Shown: positions 8,241 to 16,476 of the stretch, one piece after another
Layout: the number at the start of each line of letters is the position of its first letter
How positions within the stretch are numbered: the first letter of the stretch is position 1
Origin: Clostridia bacterium
GTDB taxonomy: Bacteria; Bacillota; Clostridia; Christensenellales; Borkfalkiaceae
Direction: 5' to 3'
Length of the DNA stretch: 64,000 nt
Assembly: GCA_017398825.1 (NCBI GenBank)
Contig: JAFQEV010000020.1
Location: forward strand, 1 to 64,000
The notes under the pieces: model-generated
What the model was told of the DNA's origin: nothing
Seen by the model: the letters and a program-made list of their open reading frames with translations, nothing else
Databases searched by the model: none
Translations under genes and position numbers: made by a program

Positions 8241-9470
8241 TTATTTGGATAATTCTTTTATCGCGTCTTTATAAATATTAAAACACTTTTCAAGTTCAGT
8301 AATTTTTAACCGCTCGTTTGGAACGTGACACACCGCTCCGCCCTCAAACACAGGACCGAAAGCAACGCCCGTTTTTAACGCCCTTGCATAAGTTCCACCG
8401 CCGGTCACTTGAGAAACGGCTTTTTCGCCCGTGTGTTTTTCATACACCGCGTTAAGCGTTTTTACAAGCCACCCCTCCTTGTCGGCATACAGCGGTTTTT
8501 TGTGCTCTATCACCTCGAACTTGCCGATTTTTTCAAGCGCCTTATCTACCTCGCAAAGCTTGTAGTGAACGGGATAGCGAACGTCAACTTTAATCTCGAG
8601 GTTATCCCCATTTTTACAAATTACGTTTGGCGAAAAGGTTAAAACACCGCTTTCGTCAACAAATTTTTCAAACAGTCTACCGTTAAAAAGATATTCGTAA
8701 CATTGCTCGGAAAACAAACCCCTTTCTACCAGCGCGCCAAGCGCCTTTTTTATCGCGTTATCGCCAAGCTCGGGAGTAGAGCCGTGCGCGGAAACGCCCG
8801 AGAACTCTAAACGCTCGCCGTTTTTGAGCAATACGCTACATTTATCGCATACAACGTTTATCCTCTCTCCACCCTCAACTCTTTCAACCTCGTTAGAAAC
8901 GGGCAAGGAGTATTTTATATGATAAATTCCCTTTTCGGCGTAGATTACGGGAAAGTCACCGTCGGGCGAAAAGCCCATTTTTGGCATAACGGCAACCTCG
9001 TTATAATGGTCGATACACCCCCAACCGCTCTCCTCGTCACACCCGAAAATGAGTTTTATCTTTTTCGAGGGGATAAAACCCTCGTCTTTTAACTGTTTCA
9101 TTGCGAAAAGACAAATGGCGGCAGCCCCCTTATCGTCAACGACGCCCCTGCCGTACAAATACCCGTCTTTTTCAACAGCCGAATACGGCGGAACGTTCCA
9201 CAAAGCCTCGTCACCCTCGGGAACAACGTCTAAGTGGCATAAAACGGCAAGCCCGTCTTCATCTGCCCCGTCACCGAAGATTACTTCTCCTACGTAGTTA
9301 TCGTAGTTTTTCACCTCAAAACCAAGTGCCTTAGCGTCGCTAAGCGCTCGTTCGAGCATTAATTTATTGCCCAAGCCGAAGGGAGCGCCCTCGCGCGCCT
9401 CGGACTTTACGCTTTTAATCTTTATCCACTCTTTTAAATGAGTGATTGCATCGTTAAAATATAAGTTCAT
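8241..9470 (-). CDS. M20 family dipeptidase, PepV-like
   Basis: 409 residues, zinc di-metallopeptidase of the PepV/Sapep type. Metal ligands and catalytic residues are visible: H79 in CHLDVVP, the Asp pair in GRGVVDDKG (D111/D112), the Glu pair in CDEESG (E145/E146), Asp in FSPDGDFP, and the late His in GGAVCHVPNE. A lid domain follows residue ~180. Cytosolic; removes N-terminal residues from dipeptides and short peptides. The ATG at 9470 has no clear ribosome site. Divergent from the radC-like gene. Confidence 0.9.
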   Translation of the reverse strand: MNLYFNDAITHLKEWIKIKSVKSEAREGAPFGLGNKLMLERALSDAKALGFEVKNYDNYVGEVIFGDGADEDGLAVLCHLDVVPEGDEALWNVPPYSAVEKDGYLYGRGVVDDKGAAAICLFAMKQLKDEGFIPSKKIKLIFGCDEESGWGCIDHYNEVAVMPKMGFSPDGDFPVIYAEKGIYHIKYSLPVSNEVERVEGGERINVVCDKCSVLLKNGERLEFSGVSAHGSTPELGDNAIKKALGALVERGLFSEQCYEYLFNGRLFEKFVDESGVLTFSPNVICKNGDNLEIKVDVRYPVHYKLCEVDKALEKIGKFEVIEHKKPLYADKEGWLVKTLNAVYEKHTGEKAVSQVTGGGTYARALKTGVAFGPVFEGGAVCHVPNERLKITELEKCFNIYKDAIKELSK

Positions 9471-9570
9471 GATTTCATTATATACTATTTTTTATAAAAA
9501 TACATAGCATTATAGTTAACTTTTTGCCAAATTTGTGTTACAATAATAAAAATCTATCGTGGAGACGAGT

Positions 9571-10290
9571 ATGCCTACTAAAGAAAACGTGCACGCTGGC
9601 CATAGAGAGCGCTTGCGTGAGAAATTTAATACCGGCAAAGAACTCTTTAAGGAGCACGAGTTGTTAGAACTTTTGCTCGGCTACTCTATTGCAAGAAAAG
9701 ATACCAACGCTCTTGCCCACAATTTAATCTCAAGGTTTGGTTCTTTAAACGGCGTTCTTTCAGCTCCTACTGAACTTTTAAAGCAGGTTGACGGTGTTGG
9801 GGAAAGAACCGCAAGTTTAATCTCGCTCGTTGGATACGTTTCCACCCTTAACCAAAAAGAAAAGAAGGAAAAGACTAAGCTTAACAATATTGCAACTGTG
9901 AAAGAGCTCGCAATCGAATTGTTTAAGGGGCTTGACCACGAGGTTTTCTATATGTTTTACCTCGACCAGCAAAAGAGAATTTTAGGCTCTACCTTGCTTG
10001 ACGATGGAAATATAGAAAAGGTTGGGTTGGACTTTGATAAGTTTACCAAAAGCATATTAGTTTACAAGCCAAAGTCGGTAATAGTTTTGCACAATCACTT
10101 TGCAAAATACCCCTATCCCTCCGAGGCGGACGATCAGGCAACTGCTAAAATTTGCGCCTTTTTAAACTTTCATAAAGTATCGCTTTTCGACCACGTTATC
10201 GTTAGCGGTGAGGAAATTTACAGCTATTTCTACGACAACCGCTTGCAAAGCATAAAACAACACATCAAAGATAAATTATTTCAATTTTAA
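9571..10290 (+). CDS. radC: RadC family protein (JAB1/MPN domain)
   Basis: 239 residues from ATG 9571, which has GGAG 7 nt upstream (the frame is open from a GTG at 9559). N-terminal helix-hairpin-helix part (ELLELLLGYS, VDGVGERTASLI) and C-terminal metalloprotease-fold domain with the JAMM signature H-N-H-x7-S-x2-D (HNHFAKYPYPSEADD). Despite the historical name, a DNA-repair role is unproven for the family. Cytosolic. Ten nt before gltX on the same strand. Confidence 0.9.
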   Translation: MPTKENVHAGHRERLREKFNTGKELFKEHELLELLLGYSIARKDTNALAHNLISRFGSLNGVLSAPTELLKQVDGVGERTASLISLVGYVSTLNQKEKKEKTKLNNIATVKELAIELFKGLDHEVFYMFYLDQQKRILGSTLLDDGNIEKVGLDFDKFTKSILVYKPKSVIVLHNHFAKYPYPSEADDQATAKICAFLNFHKVSLFDHVIVSGEEIYSYFYDNRLQSIKQHIKDKLFQF

Positions 10291-10300
10291 GGAAGTTATT

Positions 10301-11734
10301 ATGGAAAAAGTTAGAACCAGATTTGCTCCCAGCCCAACGGGCTTTATGCACCTTGGTGGTCTTAGAACCGCCTTATACGCCTATTTGTTTGCAAAACATA
10401 ACGACGGTGACTTTATTTTGAGAATAGAGGATACCGACCGCGAAAGGTTTGTTGAGGGCGCGTTAGACGTAATATACTCTTCTCTTAAATGTTCGGGGCT
10501 TAACTATGACGAAGGTCCTGACGTTGGCGGTGACTACGGCCCGTATACTCAGAGCGAGAGAAAGGATATGTATCTTGACTACGCTAAAAAACTTATCGAC
10601 CTTGGCGGAGCGTATTACTGTTTTTGTTCAAAGGAAAGGCTCGAGAGTTTAACTGATGAAAACGGAAATAGAAAGTACGATAAGCATTGTTTAAAAATTT
10701 CTAAGGAAGAGGCAGAGAGAAGAATAGCTAACGGTGAAAGCTACGTTATTCGCCAAAACATTCCAACCGAGGGAACGAGCAGTTACGAGGATTTAATTTA
10801 CGGAACGATTGAGGTTGACTACTCTGACCTTGAGGATAATATTTTAATTAAGTCTGACGGAATGCCAACTTATAACTTTGCAAACGTTATAGACGATCAC
10901 CTTATGAAAATTTCCCACGTTATAAGGGGAACGGAATATCTCTCTTCTACTCCTAAGTACAACCTTATGTACGACGCGTTCGGCTGGAAGCGCCCGGTGT
11001 ATATCCACCTTCCAACCATTATGAAAGACGCAACGAGAAAGTTATCCAAGCGCTACGGTGACGCTAACTTTGACGATTTTATTTCAAAAGGTTATATCGA
11101 AGAGGCGATTATAAACTACGTTGCACTTTTAGGCTGGTGCCCGAAGAACAACGCTGAAAAAATGACCGTTCCTGAAATGGTGGAGCTTTTCGACCTTACG
11201 GGAATTTCCAAATCTCCCTCGATTTTTGACGAGGTTAAGCTTAGATGGCTCAACTCCGAATATTTAAAGGCGATGGATGATGAAGAGTTTTTAAAGCGCG
11301 CAACTCCTTTCTTTGAAAAGAGCGAGGTTTTTAAGCTTTACGACGTTAGAAAGATTGCCAAGATTATAAAGTCGAGAATAGAAATTTTATCGGATATTCC
11401 CGAAAAAGTTTTCTTCCTCGTTTCTCGCCCCGATTTTAACGAGGCGTTATACGAAAACAAAAAGCAAAAGACGGATAGTCAATTAGCAAAACAAATACTC
11501 CCCTCCGTTTTAACAACCCTTGAACAAACCCCCTCGTTTACTAACGACGAGTTGTTCGCAACTTTATCCGCAAAAGCCGAGGAGTTAGGCATCAAATCTC
11601 GCCAGCTCTTCTACGTTTTAAGAATTGCTTTAACAGGCTTAGAGGTTACCCCCGGTGGCGCAACGGAAATACTTGATATTCTCGGAAAAGAAGAGAGTAT
11701 AAAGCGCTTAAAAACGGCGATAGAATTATTATAA
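10301..11734 (+). CDS. gltX: Glutamyl-tRNA synthetase
   Basis: 477 residues, class I synthetase. HIGH-type motif in RFAPSPTGFMHLGG at the N-terminus and KMSKS-type motif as KLSKRYGD, followed by the alpha-helical anticodon-binding domain. Charges tRNA-Glu (and possibly tRNA-Gln for the transamidation route). Ribosome site AAGGAAG 6 nt upstream. Probably co-transcribed with radC; ends at a strong terminator. Confidence 0.97.
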   Translation: MEKVRTRFAPSPTGFMHLGGLRTALYAYLFAKHNDGDFILRIEDTDRERFVEGALDVIYSSLKCSGLNYDEGPDVGGDYGPYTQSERKDMYLDYAKKLIDLGGAYYCFCSKERLESLTDENGNRKYDKHCLKISKEEAERRIANGESYVIRQNIPTEGTSSYEDLIYGTIEVDYSDLEDNILIKSDGMPTYNFANVIDDHLMKISHVIRGTEYLSSTPKYNLMYDAFGWKRPVYIHLPTIMKDATRKLSKRYGDANFDDFISKGYIEEAIINYVALLGWCPKNNAEKMTVPEMVELFDLTGISKSPSIFDEVKLRWLNSEYLKAMDDEEFLKRATPFFEKSEVFKLYDVRKIAKIIKSRIEILSDIPEKVFFLVSRPDFNEALYENKKQKTDSQLAKQILPSVLTTLEQTPSFTNDELFATLSAKAEELGIKSRQLFYVLRIALTGLEVTPGGATEILDILGKEESIKRLKTAIELL

Positions 11735-11736
11735 AC

Positions 11737-11773
11737 CACATTAAAAACCGCCCATAAGGGCGGTTTTTTTATA
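11737..11773. terminator. Terminator, copy 1 of a 37-bp direct repeat
   Basis: ACCGCCC ataa GGGCGGT stem with A5 before and T7 after, between convergent gltX and the zinc-ribbon gene. The 37-bp stretch is identical to 13014-13050. Confidence 0.9.
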
Positions 11774-12677
11774 CTAATATATTTTCTTTTGGAAGGTCTG
11801 GGTCTTTTAAAATCCTTTTTATTATTCTCTTTTGATTTATCGTAGTTCTTACTTTAAATACAATAAAATCTATAAAACACTCTAAACCTATAATTAACCA
11901 AAATCCAACCTCAGCAGCAAACATTATCCAGCCATCGTTTTTATATACAATTTTACCGATTGTTTCAAATGTTTTTTCTGATAAAACGGAAATTTCTCCA
12001 CTCATTTGAATTTCCCATATTAATAAATAAACAAAAGCTCTTACAAAAATATCCCAAATCGTCGCTATAGTTAATTGATATAAAACGTACAAAACTAACA
12101 TCGTGATTTTGTTTTTAGGATAATACAACGCATCTATAACTTCTTCAATCTCTTCTTCATTTAAATAAATTTTATCAATATTTGCAATGCCGTGTTTTGT
12201 AACTTTTATAACCTTTAAAAATTCCTTTTTAAAAAAACTATTTTCGTTTATATGTTTTTGAATTTTTATTATTCGTATTTTTTTAAACAACCCCTCTAAC
12301 GTTCTAAATAGAGTTGTGGTAATAAACGTTACTATAGTTATTATTAAAGCAAATTTGAAAAACCCTTCTGATAACTCCTTATTTATAAAACCATCGATTA
12401 CAATAAAATATATTATAACCGCGTAAAATAATACTATTGAAACTATTTTTGAAATTTTAAATATTGTAATAAATGGGTTTTTTGTCTTTTCTATAATAGC
12501 GTCAAACGCTTTAAATACATCTCTTTTTCTTTGCTCTTCGGCACTAATTTCGCTTACTGGCTCTTCCACAGCCTCTATATTTTTTTCTTCTTCTTTTATC
12601 TCATAACCACAATATACACAACTATTAGCAGTTGATGAAATTTTTTTGCCACATTTTGGACATTTTACCATAGCCAT
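11769..12677 (-). CDS. Zinc-ribbon membrane protein of unknown function
   Basis: 302 residues. An N-terminal zinc ribbon with two CxxC knuckles (MVKCPKCGKK, CVYCGYE) is followed by an acidic linker and about four hydrophobic segments (around residues 68-92, 93-115, 195-225 and 255-285), so the body is membrane embedded. Start 12677 has AAGGAGT 6 nt upstream. It is divergent from a small HTH regulator and the pair is bracketed by identical terminators, which suggests the regulator controls it. No function can be assigned; zinc-ribbon membrane proteins of this kind are common in Firmicutes. Confidence 0.75.
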   Translation of the reverse strand: MAMVKCPKCGKKISSTANSCVYCGYEIKEEEKNIEAVEEPVSEISAEEQRKRDVFKAFDAIIEKTKNPFITIFKISKIVSIVLFYAVIIYFIVIDGFINKELSEGFFKFALIITIVTFITTTLFRTLEGLFKKIRIIKIQKHINENSFFKKEFLKVIKVTKHGIANIDKIYLNEEEIEEVIDALYYPKNKITMLVLYVLYQLTIATIWDIFVRAFVYLLIWEIQMSGEISVLSEKTFETIGKIVYKNDGWIMFAAEVGFWLIIGLECFIDFIVFKVRTTINQKRIIKRILKDPDLPKENILV

Positions 12678-12715
12678 AATCTTACTCCTTTATCTTTTGG
12701 TAGATATATTATAAA

Positions 12716-12760
12716 TCGCATAATATACGATTGTTAAGTATAAAATCAACTATTGTGCGA
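12716..12760. promoter_or_regulatory. Candidate operator between the divergent pair
   Basis: TCGCATAAT at 12716-12724 faces ATTGTGCGA at 12752-12760 as an inverted repeat (8 of 9 matching), in the gap between the zinc-ribbon gene and the HTH gene. A likely binding site for the HTH protein. Confidence 0.45.
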
Positions 12761-12788
12761 TAATTTAATATATAAAGGAGTGTTTGAT

Positions 12789-13001
12789 TTGGAGTTAAAA
12801 GATATTCAAATAAGATTGAGAGAAGTAATTAAAAACTCTACTCTTTCTCAAAAGGAAATCGCTTTGAAAATAGGCGTTTCTGCTCAAACGGTTTCTAAGT
12901 ATATGAAAAACGATATTTTTCCTGCATTAGATACGTTGGCAAAACTATGCCACGTTTTAGACGTTTCTTCTGATTATATATTAGGTATTTCAGATTATTA
13001 A
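12789..13001 (+). CDS. Small XRE-type HTH regulator
   Basis: 70 residues from TTG 12789, chosen because AAGGAG at 12775-12780 is 8 nt upstream; the frame itself opens earlier. It is almost entirely a Cro/CI helix-turn-helix (LSQKEIALKIGVSAQTVSKYM, then LDTLAKLCHVLDVSSDYILG). Without a ligand domain it probably acts as a simple repressor of itself and the divergent zinc-ribbon membrane gene through the inverted repeat between them. Confidence 0.8.
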   Translation: MELKDIQIRLREVIKNSTLSQKEIALKIGVSAQTVSKYMKNDIFPALDTLAKLCHVLDVSSDYILGISDY

Positions 13002-13013
13002 AATCATCTACAA

Positions 13014-13050
13014 CACATTAAAAACCGCCCATAAGGGCGGTTTTTTTATA
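13014..13050. terminator. Terminator, copy 2 of the 37-bp direct repeat
   Basis: Same sequence as 11737-11773, here between the convergent HTH and SLOG genes. Confidence 0.9.
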
Positions 13051-13507
13051 AATATATTATGTTTTTTCCTTTCTTTTTTGCATAGTTTACGGCGTTTTTC
13101 GTTCCGCCTATATTTGCATACATATAAGCAACTACTATTGAGGAGTTATCTACCATGTATGCGTTTCTTTTTTGCATGCATCCATCGTAATACTCTTCGG
13201 ATAAACAAACCACTTTGTCAGCATTATCTATCGCGTTTTTATATTGTTCTTTTTGCTTTAAGTTAAAAAACTTATCCTGTTCTTTACAAGGCACGCAAGC
13301 AATGATATCAATATTTTTAGAGCGTTTTGTTAAAAGAACTTCAAAAGCTTTTAAATCAAAACCTATAGCCATTCCAACGAGAAAGGTTTTATAGCCGTTT
13401 TCAATGAGTTTATCTATAATTTCAGATAGCCTTTGCTCGTTAAAATCTCTCTTTAAAACTCTGTGGCCGGTAAAACAACAAGTTGTCAAAACGTCAAAAT
13501 CAGTCAC
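13046..13507 (-). CDS. SLOG-family protein (DUF1273/YpsA-like)
   Basis: 153 residues with the Rossmann-like fold of the SLOG superfamily: CCFTGHR at the N-terminus, GMAIGFDLKAFE in the middle, ACVPCKEQ, and VCLSEEYYDGCMQKRNAYMVD before the C-terminal strand. Such proteins bind nucleotide-type ligands; the role of this branch is unknown. Its start overlaps the stop of rsmG by 4 nt (ATGA type), so the two are one transcription unit on the minus strand. Confidence 0.8.
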   Translation of the reverse strand: MTDFDVLTTCCFTGHRVLKRDFNEQRLSEIIDKLIENGYKTFLVGMAIGFDLKAFEVLLTKRSKNIDIIACVPCKEQDKFFNLKQKEQYKNAIDNADKVVCLSEEYYDGCMQKRNAYMVDNSSIVVAYMYANIGGTKNAVNYAKKKGKNIIYL

Positions 13508-14187
13508 AGCGGTTTACTCCTTTCTTTTCCGTTTCCGCGGGGGTACGCAGGCGGAGTATTTTTTACTTTTTCAATAACGTAGATAACTCTTTCACCCTCG
13601 CCACAAGAAAGTTCATAAGTATGTTCACTTTCTAACTTTCCACCTAATAAAAAAATTGCGTTGCGAGCGTTAGCGAGCTCGGCGTTCGGGCTTTTATAAG
13701 CTATAAATTTTCCACCTATTTTTATAAGGGGAAGAGTGTATTCGCAAAGGGTGTTTAAGCTGGCAACGGCTCTTGCGGTAACGTAATCGAAACTCTCTCT
13801 AAAAAATTTATCTTTACCAAGGTCTTCCGCGCGTTTATTTAATACTTTTGCGTTGAGATTAAGCTCGTTTATTACAAACTTTAAAAACTCACATTTTTTT
13901 CCTACCGATTCTACTAAGGTAAAGTTTAAATCTTCTCTTACAATCATTAAAGGAATAGATGGAAAACCTCCACCACTACCTATTTCAACAACGCTTTTTC
14001 CTTTTTCAAAAAACTCAGCGCCACGTAAACTATCCTCGAAATGTTTTATCTCTATATCTCTATCCTCTTTAATAGAAGTTAAGTTAAATTTTTTATTCCA
14101 TTCTTTTAATAAATTTAGAAATTTAACTAATTTTTCTTCCTCTAAAGAGTTTTTTATTAAATTTTTACTTTTCAAATACTCAAACAT
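13504..14187 (-). CDS. rsmG: 16S rRNA (guanine527-N7)-methyltransferase
   Basis: 227 residues from ATG 14187 (a TTG start at 14205 is possible). SAM-binding motif VVEIGSGGGFPSIPL, then LVESVGKKCEFL, and VTARAVASLNTL characteristic of RsmG/GidB. The N-terminal EWNKKFNLTSI is also diagnostic. Methylates N7 of G527 in 16S rRNA. Usually placed beside mnmE/mnmG near the origin; here it is alone, pointing away from dnaN across a 338-bp AT-rich gap. Confidence 0.95.
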   Translation of the reverse strand: MFEYLKSKNLIKNSLEEEKLVKFLNLLKEWNKKFNLTSIKEDRDIEIKHFEDSLRGAEFFEKGKSVVEIGSGGGFPSIPLMIVREDLNFTLVESVGKKCEFLKFVINELNLNAKVLNKRAEDLGKDKFFRESFDYVTARAVASLNTLCEYTLPLIKIGGKFIAYKSPNAELANARNAIFLLGGKLESEHTYELSCGEGERVIYVIEKVKNTPPAYPRGNGKERSKPL

Positions 14188-14205
14188 ACGTTTATTGTAA
14201 CACAA

Positions 14206-14542
14206 ATTTATAAACTTTTCAATTTTTTATAAACGTTATTTTTTCAACATTGTTTATAACTTTGTTTATAATTTAAATTTTTAATTTAACTTTCAAAAAA
14301 TCGTTGATTTTTGTAGTATTATTATATATAATATATATGTTAATTATATAAGAGCGCCTGTTTATAAATTTTAAATCTTTCAATATAAAACAAAGTTTAT
14401 CAACTTTTTATTAACTTTCAGTTTTTTTTAAAATTTCTTTATTTTATAAGGTTTTTTTAATTTTTAAATTTTTTTATAAACATATTAACGTTGCTTACTA
14501 TTACTACTATTTTATATCTAAAATAAAGGAGATAATAATCAT
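14206..14542. other. oriC: Candidate chromosomal origin (oriC), AT-rich gap between rsmG and dnaN
   Basis: Very AT-rich, no gene. It holds four copies of TGTTTATAA or its complement TTATAAACA (14251-14259, 14263-14271, 14360-14368, complement at 14474-14482), each one mismatch from the DnaA-box consensus TTATNCACA, plus relatives at 14208, 14227 and 14398 (TTATCAACT). Position beside dnaN, divergent flanking genes and parS sites 8 kb away support an origin. dnaA itself is absent. Promoters for rsmG and dnaN must also lie here. Confidence 0.6.
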
Positions 14543-15643
14543 ATGAAATTCGTTGTAAACGGAAACAATTTAAGCGAGGCTGTTGCAAAGGTTGTTAAAG
14601 CGGTATCAAGTAAAACTACTAACCCTATTTTAGAGGGTATTAAACTCTCTGTTAAGGGGGACGAGCTTACTTTAATTGCCACCGATACGGAAATTTCTAT
14701 TGAAAAAACTATTATTTCCTCAACCTTTACAGAAGGTGAAACGGTAGTTCCTGGTAAAACGTTTGCTGAATTTGTTAAAAAGATAGAAGATGAAGATGAA
14801 ATTGAATTTACCCTTTTAGGAAACGAGCTTAAAATTAATTACGGCTCGAGCGAAGGTTTTATTCAAACTTTCAACGCTGAAGAATTTCCTATTATAAATA
14901 AAGATATAAAAGAAAAGTATTTTTCAATTAAGCAAAAAGATTTTAAAGAGCTTATTTTAAAGTCAAGCTTTGCTTGCTCGCAGGACGAGGCTAGGCCTTT
15001 ACTTAAAGGCTGTTTATTAGAGATTGACGGTGATGAGATATCTTCCGTTGCCCTCGATGGTTTTAGGCTTGCACTTTATAGAAAAAAAATCATTGAAAAG
15101 AGTGAAAATTTCAAAATTATAGTAAATTCAAGAACTTTAAACGAAATTGTAAGAATTCTTGAAAATGATGAGGACGTTGTTTCCATTATCGTTCAGAAAA
15201 ACGTTTTAATGTGCGAAGTTAACGGCACGGTTTTAATTTCAAGGCTTTTAGAGGGTGATTATATTGATTATAGAAATATAATTAAAGATGATTACTTAAC
15301 TTTAGTAAAAGTTAATAAAAATCAGCTTTTAACAGCTATTGAAAGAGCGTCCGTTTTAACAACTGACGTAAAAAAGATTGTAAAGTTTGATATTAAAGAA
15401 AATTACATGACTGTTTCTTCCTCGAGCGAGGTTGGTAAAATGAACGAAAACGTTCTTATTAACCTTGAAGGTAAGGATTTAACTATATCTTTTAACGCTA
15501 AATTTATAATAGATAGCATTAAAGCTATTGACGATGAGTTTGTAAACCTTTATTTTAACAATAAAATCAATCCTTGCGTAATAAAGCCCTATTCCGGCAA
15601 TGATTATTTATATCTTATAGTTCCTTTGAGAATAAACGCGTAA
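14543..15643 (+). CDS. dnaN: DNA polymerase III beta sliding clamp
   Basis: 366 residues in three clamp domains; starts MKFVVNGNNLSEAVAKVV and ends YLYLIVPLRINA as in other clamps. Forms the dimeric ring that tethers the replicase. AGGAG lies 11 nt before the ATG. Normally the second gene after dnaA; here dnaA is not upstream and the gene is preceded directly by the AT-rich candidate origin. The usual rpmH-rnpA set follows in the same direction. Confidence 0.97.
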   Translation: MKFVVNGNNLSEAVAKVVKAVSSKTTNPILEGIKLSVKGDELTLIATDTEISIEKTIISSTFTEGETVVPGKTFAEFVKKIEDEDEIEFTLLGNELKINYGSSEGFIQTFNAEEFPIINKDIKEKYFSIKQKDFKELILKSSFACSQDEARPLLKGCLLEIDGDEISSVALDGFRLALYRKKIIEKSENFKIIVNSRTLNEIVRILENDEDVVSIIVQKNVLMCEVNGTVLISRLLEGDYIDYRNIIKDDYLTLVKVNKNQLLTAIERASVLTTDVKKIVKFDIKENYMTVSSSSEVGKMNENVLINLEGKDLTISFNAKFIIDSIKAIDDEFVNLYFNNKINPCVIKPYSGNDYLYLIVPLRINA

Positions 15644-15648
15644 AAGGT

Positions 15649-15677
15649 TTGACAAAAAGGAAAATAAAAAGTATAAT
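15649..15677 (+). promoter_or_regulatory. Strong SigA promoter of rpmH
   Basis: TTGACA (15649-15654), 17-bp spacer, TATAAT (15672-15677): a perfect consensus promoter beginning 6 nt after the dnaN stop. Confidence 0.92.
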
Positions 15678-15716
15678 CTTTAAGCACGAAAAAAAACTTA
15701 TAGGAGTTTAACAAAT

Positions 15717-15851
15717 ATGAAAAGAACTTATCAACCTAAAAAAAGACAGAGAAGTAAAGTACACGGCTTTAGAAAAAGAATGGCATCTAAAAATGGTAGA
15801 AACGTTTTAAAGAGAAGAAGAGTGAAAGGTCGTCATAAACTTTCCGCATAA
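15717..15851 (+). CDS. rpmH: 50S ribosomal protein L34
   Basis: 44 codons beginning [18 protein letters not shown] and ending GRHKLSA; the highly basic sequence is unmistakable L34. Ribosome site AGGAG 9 nt upstream. First gene of the rpmH-rnpA-yidD-yidC-khpB cluster, driven by a consensus promoter. Confidence 0.98.
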   Translation: MKRTYQPKKRQRSKVHGFRKRMASKNGRNVLKRRRVKGRHKLSA

Positions 15852-15860
15852 TTTTTAATT

Positions 15861-16184
15861 TTGGAAACGAGACTTAAAAAACAAAAAGATTTTGACGCTG
15901 TTTTTAATAAAGGAGAGAGAGTATATACTCGTTCTTTAACTCTTTTATATTTAAAAAGTAAAGAGTTTAAGTTTGGTATAAGTCTATCTAAAAAGCACGG
16001 CAAAGCCCATTTAAGAAACCGCATTAAGCGAATTATTAGGGCTGGAGTACGTGAAGTTATTAAAGACGGCGTTAATCCATATTATATAGTCGTTTTACCC
16101 AAGGTAAGAGAGGTTTATAATTTTCACGAATTAAAAAATGATATTTTATACTCTCTTAAAAAAGGAAAAGTGTTAAGTGATTAA
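15861..16184 (+). CDS. rnpA: Ribonuclease P protein component
   Basis: 107 residues from a TTG start. Contains the RNR signature in AHLRNRIKRIIRAG and the early aromatic pocket (KKQKDFDAVFNKGERV). Basic protein that binds the catalytic RNase P RNA for 5' processing of tRNAs. Starts 9 nt after rpmH; overlaps yidD by 8 nt. Confidence 0.96.
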   Translation: METRLKKQKDFDAVFNKGERVYTRSLTLLYLKSKEFKFGISLSKKHGKAHLRNRIKRIIRAGVREVIKDGVNPYYIVVLPKVREVYNFHELKNDILYSLKKGKVLSD

Positions 16185-16419
16185 GAAAGTTTTAACTGCG
16201 TTTATAAAATTTTACCGTAAAAGGTTAACGCACGTTTTAAAATCTAATTGCATCTTTACCCCAACTTGCTCTGAATACGCGCTCGAGGCGTTGCAAAAAA
16301 GGAACGTTTTTGTAGCAATCGGGCTTATTATTTGGAGAATTTTAAGGTGTAATCACTTTTCTGCAGGCGGTTACGATCCTGTTCCCGATAGTAAAAAGCA
16401 AAAAAAATGGATAATATAA
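16177..16419 (+). CDS. yidD: Membrane protein insertion efficiency factor
   Basis: 80 residues from GTG 16177. Contains CIFTPTCSEYALEAL and RILRCNHFSAGGYDPVP, the YidD signature with its three conserved Cys. Small amphipathic protein at the inner face of the membrane that aids YidC. Overlaps rnpA. Confidence 0.96.
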   Translation: MIKKVLTAFIKFYRKRLTHVLKSNCIFTPTCSEYALEALQKRNVFVAIGLIIWRILRCNHFSAGGYDPVPDSKKQKKWII

Positions 16420-16476
16420 TAAAAAATTTTTAACTGTTTATAAGTAGTTAAAAATCTTTTAAATTTTAAGGAAATT

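Noticed and set aside
15718-15852. rpmH coordinates shifted by one
   Set aside because: Base counting places ATG at 15717 and the TAA end at 15851.
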